Positions 19,620 to 27,461 of a stretch of DNA of 64,000 bases are shown one piece after another. Made by a program: the position numbers and the translations under genes. The notes below the pieces were generated by a model that was not told the origin of the DNA, ran no database searches, and worked only from the letters and a program-made list of their open reading frames with translations. Each line of letters starts with the position of its first letter. The stretch's first letter is position 1. This DNA is from Curtobacterium pusillum (GTDB lineage Bacteria > Actinomycetota > Actinomycetes > Actinomycetales > Microbacteriaceae), in assembly GCA_002025645.1 (NCBI GenBank), contig CP018783.1, positions 3,720,001 to 3,784,000 on the forward strand, read 5' to 3'.

Positions 19620-20258
19620 ATGACGGGGGCGAGACGACGATGGCTGTTCGCAGCGGTCGTCGTGCTCGCCCTCGTCGCGCTGGTGCTGGCCTGGACGACG
19701 CTGCAGACCGAGCGCCGGACCGAGGCCGCGCGACCCGTGACGACCTCGACCTCCGCTGCCGTCGACGGGCAGGGCGTCGTCGGCGGTGGACTCGCGACGC
19801 CCTCGAACACCCTCGGCGCGCCCGTCCCCGAGCCGGACTCCGGGTCGCAGTCGGACACCGACGGGTCACCGATCGCTCCGTGGTGGCAGCGGGTCCCGCC
19901 CGTGTCCGGCACGCTGCTCCCGATCAACCGGTACGCCGGGGGGACGGTCCGGATCGAGGACATCCCCGACGTCGGTCTGGTGATCACCTTCGACGACCTC
20001 GAAGTCGCGACTCCCGGCACGCCGCCGCGCACGCTCCGCGTGTTGCTGTCCTCGAAGCCCGTGATCGGTGCGAAGCGGGGTTTCTGGGCCGACGACGGCT
20101 CACCGGTCGTGGTCGGGGACATCCCGGCCGACACCCCGTCGCAGTCCCTCGTCCTCGCCGACCCGCACGTGCTGCCGCCCGAGGTCCGCTCGCTGATCCT
20201 GTTCGACGCCGACACCGGGGAACTGCTGGGCGGCGCATCGCTGATCCCGACGGACTGA
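19620..20258 (+). CDS. membrane-anchored DM13-like domain protein
   Basis: The 212-aa protein has one N-terminal transmembrane helix (WLFAAVVVLALVALVLAWTTL), then a roughly 70-residue Ser/Pro/Gly-rich stalk. The extracytoplasmic domain (residues 105-212) has the pattern of DM13 domains: GGTVRIEDIPDVGLVITFDDLEV, then LRVLLSS, then VVVGDIPADTPSQ and the final LILFD...GGASL. DM13 domains are proposed to act in redox or electron transfer, but this copy has no cysteine. The gene starts 20 nt after der. Family assignment is by eye and moderate. Confidence 0.55.
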   Translation: MTGARRRWLFAAVVVLALVALVLAWTTLQTERRTEAARPVTTSTSAAVDGQGVVGGGLATPSNTLGAPVPEPDSGSQSDTDGSPIAPWWQRVPPVSGTLLPINRYAGGTVRIEDIPDVGLVITFDDLEVATPGTPPRTLRVLLSSKPVIGAKRGFWADDGSPVVVGDIPADTPSQSLVLADPHVLPPEVRSLILFDADTGELLGGASLIPTD

Positions 20259-20263
20259 CCCGC

Positions 20264-20274
20264 CAGGAGGCGCG
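20264..20274 (+). repeat. GGAGGCRCGG repeat in the ribosome-binding position
   Basis: AGGAGGCGCGG ends directly at the GTG of the next gene, so the dispersed repeat doubles as its Shine-Dalgarno region. Confidence 0.6.
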
Positions 20275-20820
20275 GTGCACGACCGCCCCCGTCGGATGCG
20301 GCACCATGGACTCGTGTCAATCCCCGCCCTCGTCGACCGCCTGTGGTGCCGTCTGCACCTCGACCGGTTGGCCGGCGGGCGTCAGGCGGGCTACGTCATC
20401 CGCGAGGACATGCTCGACCACCCCGAGACGGTGCGGTCGTTCCGGTGGATCCGGTGGCTGCTCGTCGCGGAGACGATCGTGGGACTCGCGGCGATCGTCG
20501 TCGCCGTGCTGCTGACGAACGCCGGGCAGACGATCCCGTGGGCTGTGTGGTTCCGCGCGACGGTCGTGCTGTTGATCACCCTGACGCTCTACGTGTTCGC
20601 GTGGCGGGCGCAGCTCGGCTACTACTGGGCGTACCAGCGACTGCGGTTGTTCAGTCGGATCTTCCCGGTCGTCACGCTGGTGATCGCGGCGATCCCGGGG
20701 CTCTACCCGTTCTGGATGGTCATCGAGCAGATCGTGTTCTCGCTACTGATGATCGGCATCGGGGACGTGCTGACGACGGACCACATGCGGGCGACGTTCC
20801 CGAAACCGGCGCGGCGGTAG
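20275..20820 (+). CDS. four-helix membrane protein of unknown function
   Basis: The 181-aa protein has about 55 soluble N-terminal residues and four predicted membrane helices (WLLVAETIVGLAAIVVAVLL; FRATVVLLITLTLYVF; FSRIFPVVTLVIAAIPGLY; IEQIVFSLLMIGIGDVL). I do not recognise a family. The start is uncertain: GTG 20275 has GGAGG from the repeat, while GTG 20314 would be leaderless (168 aa) with a CACCAT box 6 nt upstream. A strong hairpin follows. Confidence 0.6.
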   Translation: MHDRPRRMRHHGLVSIPALVDRLWCRLHLDRLAGGRQAGYVIREDMLDHPETVRSFRWIRWLLVAETIVGLAAIVVAVLLTNAGQTIPWAVWFRATVVLLITLTLYVFAWRAQLGYYWAYQRLRLFSRIFPVVTLVIAAIPGLYPFWMVIEQIVFSLLMIGIGDVLTTDHMRATFPKPARR

Positions 20821-20832
20821 CGGTCGGGCGCG

Positions 20833-20886
20833 GACTCGGAACGACTTCGTCGATGTCGTACGACGTCGACATCGTCGTTCCGAGTC
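20833..20886. terminator. long two-part hairpin
   Basis: Outer arms GACTCGGAACGA and TCGTTCCGAGTC (12 bp) enclose inner arms CGATGTCG and CGACATCG (8 bp), with a one-sided 6-nt bulge. It lies just after the membrane protein gene and before the aldo/keto reductase promoter. Confidence 0.7.
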
Positions 20887-20989
20887 GGACGCCACCGCCA
20901 CCGCCGCACCCGACCTGATCCTGGCCCTCGTGGTCCCAGGGTCGGACGGGGCCTGCCTCACGACCGGCGACGGGAGCATCGTGGTGGAC

Positions 20990-21868
20990 ATGACCGACAC
21001 GACACTCCCCGGCGGCACCTACCGCCTCGCCGACGACCTCGAGCTCACCCGCGTCGGGTACGGCGCGATGCAGCTCGCCGGCCCCGGCGTCTTCGGACCA
21101 CCCACCGACCGCGCCGAGGCGATCCGCGTCCTCCGCACCGTGGTCGAACTCGGCATCACGCACATCGACACGGCGGACTTCTACGGCCCGCACGTCACGA
21201 ACGAGGTCATCCGCGAGGCGCTGCACCCCTACGCCGACGGGCTCTACATCGTCACGAAGGTCGGTGCCCGCCGCGACGCCGAGGGTGGGTGGCCGCACGC
21301 CCGCGAGCCCCACGAGCTCGTCGCCCAGGTGCACGACAACCTGCGGAACCTCGGGCTCGAGCAGCTCGACGTCGTGAACCTCCGTGTGGGTGGCTTCGAC
21401 GCACCGGAGCCGGGCAGTCTCGCGCCGCAGTTCGAGGCGCTCGCCGAACTCCAGCAGCAGGGGCTCATCAAGCACCTGGGCGTGTCGACCGTCAACGCCG
21501 AGCAGCTCGCCGAGGCCCAGGCGATCGCCCCGGTCGTCTGCGTGCAGAACCTGTACAACGTCGCCCGGCGAGAGGACGAGGCGCTCGTCGACCTCACGGC
21601 AGCGCAGGGCATCGCCTACGTACCGTACTTCCCGCTCGGCGGCTTCTCGCCGCTGCAGTCCGGCGCACTCGACGCCGTCGCCGAGCGCCTGGGGGCCTCC
21701 CGGCTCACGGTGGCGCTGTCGTGGCTCCTGCAGCGATCACCGAACATGCTGCTCATCCCGGGGACCTCGTCGGTGGCGCACCTCCGCGACAACGTCGCGT
21801 CGGCAGGCTTCGCCCTGCCCGCGGACGCGGTTGCCGAGCTCGACGCGATCGGCGCAGCGACCGAGTGA
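20990..21868 (+). CDS. aldo/keto reductase
   Basis: The 292-aa TIM-barrel protein belongs to the NADPH-dependent aldo/keto reductases. Catalytic Asp and Tyr are in HIDTADFYGP and the Lys in YIVTKVG. The fourth tetrad residue, usually His in a (Y/L)xxHR motif, is replaced: the segment reads DVVNLRVGG. The GTSSVAHLRDN motif near the C-terminus fits NADP binding. The start is ATG 20990, with GTG 20984 also in frame. The substrate cannot be assigned. Confidence 0.8.
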   Translation: MTDTTLPGGTYRLADDLELTRVGYGAMQLAGPGVFGPPTDRAEAIRVLRTVVELGITHIDTADFYGPHVTNEVIREALHPYADGLYIVTKVGARRDAEGGWPHAREPHELVAQVHDNLRNLGLEQLDVVNLRVGGFDAPEPGSLAPQFEALAELQQQGLIKHLGVSTVNAEQLAEAQAIAPVVCVQNLYNVARREDEALVDLTAAQGIAYVPYFPLGGFSPLQSGALDAVAERLGASRLTVALSWLLQRSPNMLLIPGTSSVAHLRDNVASAGFALPADAVAELDAIGAATE

Positions 21869-21875
21869 TCCCGGG

Positions 21876-24005
21876 TCAGGCGACCGTTGCGAGCGCGAAC
21901 GGCAGCACGGCCGACGCGCCGGCGCGCCGGAGTTCGCGTCCCGCCACGGTCATCGTCCACCGGCTGTCCACGAGGTCGTCGACGAGCAGCACCGGCCCCT
22001 CGTGCGACTGCAGCGCGGCGGCGAGCTCGGGGTCGACCACGAAGGTGTCCCACACGCCCGACAACCGGTAGGCGCTGTTCGTCGCACCGTCGCCTCGGGG
22101 CGTTCCGCCGTTCCGGCCGAGCGTCCCGAGGAACTGCAGCCGCCCGATCGAGGACAACGCCTGCGCCAACGACCCGACGAGCTCGGGCCGTGACCGCGAC
22201 GACATCGCAACGACCCCGGTCGGCCGGGTCTCCCACGGCCAGTCCTTGAGCGCTCGGACGCAGCCGTCGACGAGCTCGCGGGAGATCGGGGCGTCGGCGG
22301 TGGTCGATGCGAAGAGCGCCCGCAGGGGGCCGCCCCACCCGAGGTCGGTCAGACGGGCGACGGCGCGGCCGGGCTGCACGAGCTCGTCGAGGCCGATCTT
22401 CCCGCGGACGGGGACGCCGAGCGCCGACATGCCCGAGGGCCACTGCGCACGCGGAGAGATCTCGACGCCCACCTTGTCCAGGGCAGCGGCCGCCCCGGAC
22501 GAGTCCGAGTCGGAGACGGCGGTCGGGAACCACGCACCCGCGCAGTTGTCGCACCGACCGCAGGGTTCGGCCGACGGGTCGTCGAGGTCCTGCTGCAGGA
22601 GCTGCATGCGGCACTGCGAGGTCGTCTCGTAGTCGAGCATCGAGGCCGCCTCGGCGGCACGGGCAGCGGCGACGCGCTCGTAGCGGGGCGCGTCGTACTC
22701 CCACGGCTGCCCGGTCGACACCCAGCCGCCGGTGACGCGGCGCACCGCACCGTCGACGTCGAGCACCTTGAGCAGGAGCTCGAGGGTGGACCGCTTGATG
22801 TCGACGAGACCCTCGAGCGCGACGGTGGACATGGCCGTGTCGGTGGACAGGGCGCCGAGCACGGCGGAGGCCCGGGCCTCGGTCGGCATCGAGGCGCTGG
22901 CGAAGTACTGCCAGATCTCGCGGTCCTCACGCCCGGGCAGCAGGAGTACGTCGGCGTTGTCGGTGGCACGCCCCGCACGGCCGATCTGCTGGTAGTACGC
23001 GACGGGGGAGGACGGCGCTCCGACGTGCACGACGAACCCGAGGTCGGGCTTGTCGAACCCCATCCCGAGCGCACTCGTCGCGACGAGCGCCTTCAGCTCG
23101 TTGCCCTTCAGCTGCTGTTCGAGTTGCTCGCGTTCCTCGGTGTCGGTGCGCCCGGTGTAGGCGCGGACGGCGTACCCGTTCTCGCGCAGGAGCCGGGCGA
23201 TGTCCTCGGCCGCCGAGACGGTGAGCGTGTAGATGATGCCGCTGCCGGGCAGGTCACCGAGGTGCGCCAGCAACCACCCGAGGCGCTGCCGGGCGTCGGG
23301 CAACGTGAGGACGCCGAGCCGGAGCGACGCCCGTGCCAGCGAGCCGCGGATCGTGAAGACCGGGTCGGCCGGGCCTGCGGTGAGCTGCTCGGCGACGTCC
23401 TCGACCACGCGTTCGTTCGCCGTCGCGGTGGTCGCCAGCACGGGCACGCCGTGGGGGAGGGACCGGATGAGTTCGGCGAGCCGACGGTAGTCCGGCCGGA
23501 AGTCGTGGCCCCAGTCGGAGATGCAGTGTGCCTCGTCGACGACGAGCATCCCCATCCGGGCGATCAGCGTCGGCATCTGCTCGTCGCGGAACTTCGGGTT
23601 GTTGAGTCGTTCGGGGGAGACGAGCAGCACGTCGACCTCGTCACGGGCGAGTGCCGCCTGGGTCTCACCCCACTCGTGTGCGTTCGCGGAGTTGATCGAC
23701 ACCGCGCGGACGCCGGCACGCGCCGCCGCCGCGACCTGGTCGCGCATGAGGGCGAGCAGCGGGGACACGAGCACCGTCGGGCCGCCCCCACGCCGGCGCA
23801 GCAGCAGCGTCGCGAGGAAGTACACGGCGGACTTGCCCCATCCGGTGCGCTGCACGACGAGGGCACGCTGCCGGTGTTCGACGAGGGCGGAGATCGCCTC
23901 GAGCTGACCGGGGTGGAAGACCGCGTCGGGCCGCCCCGTGAGCGCAGCGAGCGCCTGCTGTGCCTCGGCGGCGATGTCTGCAGAAGGCAGGGCGGTGGTT
24001 TCCAT
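21876..24005 (-). CDS. recQ: RecQ-family helicase fused to a phosphoribosyltransferase-like domain
   Basis: Residues 1-470 are a RecQ helicase: Q motif (FHPGQLEAI), Walker A in QRTGWGKSAV, DEAH box (VVDEAHCISDWGHDFRPDYRRL), motif VI (QQIGRAGRA) and a C-terminal zinc-binding set (CRMQLLQQ...PCGRCDNC). The last 200 residues have a PRPP-binding loop (GPVLLVDDLVDSRWT), as in type I phosphoribosyltransferases. The 709-aa fusion is known in actinobacteria; the role of the second domain is unclear. The protein probably unwinds recombination intermediates. The gene converges on the reductase gene with 7 nt between the ends. Confidence 0.9.
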   Translation of the reverse strand: METTALPSADIAAEAQQALAALTGRPDAVFHPGQLEAISALVEHRQRALVVQRTGWGKSAVYFLATLLLRRRGGGPTVLVSPLLALMRDQVAAAARAGVRAVSINSANAHEWGETQAALARDEVDVLLVSPERLNNPKFRDEQMPTLIARMGMLVVDEAHCISDWGHDFRPDYRRLAELIRSLPHGVPVLATTATANERVVEDVAEQLTAGPADPVFTIRGSLARASLRLGVLTLPDARQRLGWLLAHLGDLPGSGIIYTLTVSAAEDIARLLRENGYAVRAYTGRTDTEEREQLEQQLKGNELKALVATSALGMGFDKPDLGFVVHVGAPSSPVAYYQQIGRAGRATDNADVLLLPGREDREIWQYFASASMPTEARASAVLGALSTDTAMSTVALEGLVDIKRSTLELLLKVLDVDGAVRRVTGGWVSTGQPWEYDAPRYERVAAARAAEAASMLDYETTSQCRMQLLQQDLDDPSAEPCGRCDNCAGAWFPTAVSDSDSSGAAAALDKVGVEISPRAQWPSGMSALGVPVRGKIGLDELVQPGRAVARLTDLGWGGPLRALFASTTADAPISRELVDGCVRALKDWPWETRPTGVVAMSSRSRPELVGSLAQALSSIGRLQFLGTLGRNGGTPRGDGATNSAYRLSGVWDTFVVDPELAAALQSHEGPVLLVDDLVDSRWTMTVAGRELRRAGASAVLPFALATVA

Positions 24006-24040
24006 GCCCCCATGCTGTCAGCACCGACCGACGAAACGCG

Positions 24041-24053
24041 GGGCGCGCCTCCA
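24041..24053 (-). repeat. single GGAGGCRCGG repeat
   Basis: A CCTGGAGGCGCG copy on the minus strand lies in the 63-nt gap between the lipoprotein gene and recQ. Confidence 0.6.
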
Positions 24054-24068
24054 GGCTGTGGAAAACCC

Positions 24069-25541
24069 CTACTGGTACGTGATCAGCGACGGCGTCGGCG
24101 ACACGTCCGCCATCGTCTGCTGTGGCGACAGCATCGGCTGGTCTTCGTCGTAGAAGTTCTTCCAGCCCCAGTGCACGCCCTCCGGCGCACCGTCGTGCAG
24201 TGCCTTCCACGTCGCCTGCTTGTCGGGCTGCGACCCCTGCCCGTCGACGTGGATCAGCATGTCCAGCTCGGGGTGCGACTCGAGCGCCGAACGGTCCTGG
24301 ACCATCGACAGCCGGAACTGGTGCAGCACCAACGCCTTCGGCGGCAGCCCCTTCGACCGCACGAGCGACGCCAGCCACGAGGAGACCTCGTTCACCTCGG
24401 ACGCCGTGACGCTGCCGATCTGCTTGAGGGGGACCTGGTCCTTCGTGAGTCGCCACTCCGGGTCGAGCGCGAGCCACACCCCGGGCTTCGCGAGCAGGGA
24501 CTCGTACCGCTTCGCCTGCGACAGGAAGTCGGAGCGCCCCGGCTGCAGGTCGAGGATCACGGGCATCCCGGCGTCGTGCGCGGCATCGACGTACGGCTCG
24601 AGGGTCTTCACCGGCAGCTCGGTGGAGTAGTCCCCGTCCGCGCCGGCGTCCCCGGCCGCGACGGTCGCGATGACCTCCATCGCGGGCGTGATCGGCGTGC
24701 TGCTCACCCCGCGGTACCCGGCCGCGACGGACTTCGCCCGCGCCACGGTCGCCGCCGGGTCCTGCTCCCCGAGCACACCCAGTGCCGGTGCTCCGGGTGC
24801 GCCGTACAGGGCCACGTACCGGTGCCCGTCGAACGGCCGCTGCCCGCCGTTCGGCAGCTGCCAGCCGTTCTCCGCCGCACGGACGGCCCACTCCGGGTCA
24901 CCGAGCGCGTCGAACGCGGCACCGGCGAGCACCGTCGGGTGGTCGCGCTCCTCGTGCAGCGCACGGACCACGCCGGACGCCGCCGCCGGGTCGGTCACCC
25001 CGTCCGGCATCACCACGACGCGGGCCCCGGCCGCCTTCGCCGTCGCCACGATGGCGGCGTCGGCACTCGCGTCCGCCACGACGACGGTGGCCTGCCTGGA
25101 GGCGCGGCTCGACTCCGGCGCGTCGCCCCGGTCCGGTGCGTCCTGCTCCGGCACGTCGGTGTCGACCGACACGTCGCCCTCGGCCTGGTACCAGTCGGCG
25201 CCGAGCCGCTGCAGCTCGCGGCCGACGGGAGCGTCGTCCTTCCCGGCGAGCAGGACCGGGACGTGCGCGGCCTCGGCGGCGCTCGCCGCGGCGCGGACCG
25301 CAGACGCGTCGTCGGCCGGCGCGACGACGGCCCCCGGCGCGGTCGCGAACAGGGCACGGCTGACCCGGACGGAGCGTTCTGCGGCGTCGGACTGCGCGGC
25401 CACCGTCACGGTGTCGGCGGATGCCTTCGCCAGGGTCGGGCGCGCCGGCGTGTGCTGGTCCGCCGTGCAGCCGGCGGCCCCGAGCAGCAGTCCGGTGGCG
25501 GCGAGTGCGAGGAGGACACGGGAGGTGGGACCGGAACGCAT
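24069..25541 (-). CDS. secreted lipoprotein, TIM-barrel-like C-terminus, function unknown
   Basis: The 490-aa protein has a clear lipobox ending at C25 (LLLGAAGC). Residues 40-220 hold alternating strands and helices with PVLLAGKDDAPV and VVVADASADAAIVATAK segments that resemble cell-wall-binding repeat 2-like folds. Residues 270-490 look like a barrel hydrolase-type domain (MPVILDLQPGRSDF, VWLALDPEWR, ALVLHQFRLSMV, LDMLIHVDGQG, GVHWGWKNFYDEDQP). No catalytic family is recognised. The ATG at 25541 has TAGGGT 6 nt upstream, so it is leaderless. One dispersed repeat lies in the linker (25094-25109). Confidence 0.65.
   Translation of the reverse strand: MRSGPTSRVLLALAATGLLLGAAGCTADQHTPARPTLAKASADTVTVAAQSDAAERSVRVSRALFATAPGAVVAPADDASAVRAAASAAEAAHVPVLLAGKDDAPVGRELQRLGADWYQAEGDVSVDTDVPEQDAPDRGDAPESSRASRQATVVVADASADAAIVATAKAAGARVVVMPDGVTDPAAASGVVRALHEERDHPTVLAGAAFDALGDPEWAVRAAENGWQLPNGGQRPFDGHRYVALYGAPGAPALGVLGEQDPAATVARAKSVAAGYRGVSSTPITPAMEVIATVAAGDAGADGDYSTELPVKTLEPYVDAAHDAGMPVILDLQPGRSDFLSQAKRYESLLAKPGVWLALDPEWRLTKDQVPLKQIGSVTASEVNEVSSWLASLVRSKGLPPKALVLHQFRLSMVQDRSALESHPELDMLIHVDGQGSQPDKQATWKALHDGAPEGVHWGWKNFYDEDQPMLSPQQTMADVSPTPSLITYQ
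25094..25109 (+). repeat. in-gene GGAGGCRCGG repeat
   Basis: CCTGGAGGCGCGGCTC sits inside the lipoprotein gene, where it encodes part of the Ser/Arg-rich linker. Confidence 0.7.
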
Positions 25542-25547
25542 CGGGCC

Positions 25548-25553
25548 ACCCTA
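25548..25553 (-). promoter_or_regulatory. -10 box for the lipoprotein gene
   Basis: TAGGGT on the minus strand ends 6 nt before the ATG at 25541, a leaderless configuration. Confidence 0.55.
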
Positions 25554-25610
25554 CGAGCCGTCCGGGGAGGTCCCTGGGAATCCGACGGGTGTCGTCTCGT
25601 AGAAGGGAGC

Positions 25611-26435
25611 ATGCCCGACGACGACCGCCCGCTCATCGGCGCGGTGCAGCCGCCCGACGTGCACTGCATGACGCTCAACGTCCGCCGTCGCGTGCCGCGC
25701 CCGGCCGGGCACCCCGACGCGTGGGAACGGCGGCGGGACGCGGTGGTCGCGCTCGTCACCTCCGAAGCACCCACCGTCCTCGCCGTCCAGGAGGCACTGC
25801 CCGCGCAGTCGGCGGACCTCACGGCCGCCCTCGGGTCGCGTTGGGAACCCGTCCTGGTCGGGCGCGGACCGCGCGGGGGCGGGGAGCAGGTGGGACTGTT
25901 CCTGGACCGGTCGCGCCTCGAGGTCGTCGAGCGACGGTCGTGGGCGCTGTCCCGGACGCCGCACCGACCCGGCTCCCGGAGCTGGGCCTCTGCGTTCCCG
26001 AGACACGTCGTCGGTGCCGTCGTCCGTGACCGCGCCACGGGCGTGTCCTTCACCGCCCTCGCCACCCACCTCGACGTCGTCTCACCGTGGGCCAGGCTGC
26101 GGTCCGCCGAACTGCTCGGGCGGCTCGTCCGGGAACGCGACCTGCCCGCCGTCGTGATGGCGGACTGGAACTGCGGGGTGGGCTCCGCCCCCTGGCGAGC
26201 ACTGGCGGAGGCGGGTGTCGTCGACAGCTGGGGGCGCGCCTCCAGGCCGGTGACCGAGCCGTACGGGACGTACCCGCACTACGCGACGCCGCGTGTCGGG
26301 AGCCGGCGCATCGACGGCGTCCTCGTGACGGCGGAGGCGACCGTCGAGCGCGTCGCAGTGTCGGACCGGAAGCCGGGTGGGGTGTGGCCGACCGACCACG
26401 CGGCCGTGCACGCGGTCGTGCGGTGGGCGTCGTGA
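25611..26435 (+). CDS. endonuclease/exonuclease/phosphatase-family hydrolase
   Basis: The 274-aa protein has the EEP fold signatures in order: MTLNVRR (Asn), AVQEALP (Glu), THLDVVSPWAR (His), VVMADWNCG (Asp and Asn), RRIDGVLV (Asp) and WPTDHAAVHAVV (Asp-His). All catalytic positions are kept, so it is probably an active metal-dependent phosphodiesterase. The substrate is unknown. It is divergent from the lipoprotein gene (69 nt between starts) and overlaps the next gene by 4 nt (GTGA). One dispersed repeat lies at 26233-26248. Confidence 0.8.
   Translation: MPDDDRPLIGAVQPPDVHCMTLNVRRRVPRPAGHPDAWERRRDAVVALVTSEAPTVLAVQEALPAQSADLTAALGSRWEPVLVGRGPRGGGEQVGLFLDRSRLEVVERRSWALSRTPHRPGSRSWASAFPRHVVGAVVRDRATGVSFTALATHLDVVSPWARLRSAELLGRLVRERDLPAVVMADWNCGVGSAPWRALAEAGVVDSWGRASRPVTEPYGTYPHYATPRVGSRRIDGVLVTAEATVERVAVSDRKPGGVWPTDHAAVHAVVRWAS
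26233..26248 (-). repeat. in-gene GGAGGCRCGG repeat
   Basis: The minus strand reads CCTGGAGGCGCG within the EEP gene, encoding GRASRP in a loop between the metal-binding motifs. Confidence 0.7.
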
Positions 26436-27034
26436 TCGGCACGCTCGGGCCGACGTTCCTGCGGCCGCGGTTCTTCGTCGCCGACGTGGTGCGCGGGCTG
26501 ACGCTCGTGAGCCTCGTCGTCGCGACCATCGGGTGGGGCGGGACCGCGTTCCCGGTGATGGCGCTGTGCCTGCTCGGCGTCGTCGTGCCGCGGATGCTCG
26601 GGCTGCGGCCGGCGTTCGACGTGCTCGTGTGCGTGCTCGTCCTCGTCGCCGGGTGGTCGAGCGTGCTGGAGTGGTACACCTCCGTGTTCCTGTGGGACAA
26701 GGTCGTGCACGTGCTGCTGACCGGGCTGCTCGCGGCGGTCGCGTCCGTGATCGCCGCCGACCTGCGGGTCGTGCGTCCCGCGACGGACTCGCCGCTCGGG
26801 GTCGTCGTCGTGGTGACGACGGTCGCCGCGTTCGGCATCGGAGCCGTGTGGGAGATCGGGGAGTGGGCGGGGCACACCTACGTGGACTCGGCGATCTTCG
26901 TCGGGTACGTCGACACGATCGGGGACCTGGCGGCGGACGGGCTCGGGGGAGTGCTCGCCGGGTTCGGGTTGCCGTGGTTGGCGGCGGAGCGGACGGTGGT
27001 CCGGCCGACTCGCCGTGGCGCGGACACGGTCTGA
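26432..27034 (+). CDS. YjdF/DUF2238-like membrane protein
   Basis: The 200-aa protein has about five membrane helices. The conserved segment GAVWEIGEWAGHTYVDSAI and YVDTIGDLAADGLGGVLAG fits the DUF2238 (YjdF) family, where WEIxE and DTxxDL are typical. The function is unknown. The GTG start overlaps the stop of the EEP gene. The last residues are basic (RPTRRGADTV). Confidence 0.65.
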   Translation: MIGTLGPTFLRPRFFVADVVRGLTLVSLVVATIGWGGTAFPVMALCLLGVVVPRMLGLRPAFDVLVCVLVLVAGWSSVLEWYTSVFLWDKVVHVLLTGLLAAVASVIAADLRVVRPATDSPLGVVVVVTTVAAFGIGAVWEIGEWAGHTYVDSAIFVGYVDTIGDLAADGLGGVLAGFGLPWLAAERTVVRPTRRGADTV

Positions 27035-27041
27035 CGTCCGC

Positions 27042-27047
27042 TATGCT
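27042..27047 (+). promoter_or_regulatory. possible -10 box for tRNA-Pro
   Basis: TATGCT lies 57 nt before the mature tRNA 5' end. No good -35 is visible, so the call is weak. Confidence 0.3.
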
Positions 27048-27104
27048 GGTCGGGTTGCTCCGCGCTCCGGTCGGACGCGGGCGACGTGAGCTCCTCGGGG
27101 CTCG

Positions 27105-27178
<74 letters not shown>

Positions 27179-27181
27179 CCG

Positions 27182-27219
27182 AAAAGCCCCGATGGAACAC
27201 AGGTTCTGTCGGGGCTTTT
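27182..27219 (+). terminator. intrinsic terminator after tRNA-Pro
   Basis: Perfect 11-bp arms AAAAGCCCCGA and TCGGGGCTTTT surround a 16-nt loop and end in TTTT, a textbook Rho-independent terminator. Confidence 0.9.
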
Positions 27220-27429
27220 ACCGTTGCCCGGCAAGCAACCCCTCCGAAACCCCTCCTCTGGTGGGAACCGCCGCTGGTTCTGCATGATCGAGACGTGCGC
27301 AGGCGAGTGTCGAATGATCCCTCAGGGACGACCGGCGCGCCTCCCGCTTCAGGCCCCCTGCCTCCCCGGCCCCGGCCCCGAGTCGCCCTGAGCCTCAAGA
27401 ACTCGTACGCGCCCTTCGGCTGGAAGTTT
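27220..27429. other. intergenic stretch without a recognised gene
   Basis: This 210-nt stretch between the tRNA terminator and the esterase hairpin has no convincing gene on either strand. It includes a C-rich run (CCCCGGCCCCGGCCCCG) near 27363 and a partial GCGCCTCC element near 27340. The longest frames crossing it run through the tRNA and are not credible. Confidence 0.5.
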
Positions 27430-27461
27430 GCATGACTGCCGCTCGTCGGTGGCGGTCATGC
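27430..27461. terminator. hairpin at the end of the esterase gene
   Basis: Arms GCATGACTGCC and GGCGGTCATGC pair over 11 bp with one G-U pair and a 10-nt loop. The stop codon of the leftward esterase lies in the arm. Confidence 0.65.

Noticed and set aside
26087..26431. A longer YjdF-like protein starting at 26087
   Set aside because: The extra part is antisense-like Arg/Ala-rich sequence in the EEP gene; the GTGA overlap at 26432 gives a normal start.
23025..26435. A 1136-codon rightward open frame antisense to recQ and the lipoprotein gene
   Set aside because: It is low-complexity Arg/Val/Asp-rich and lies antisense to clear genes; only its last 274 codons (EEP hydrolase) show family motifs.
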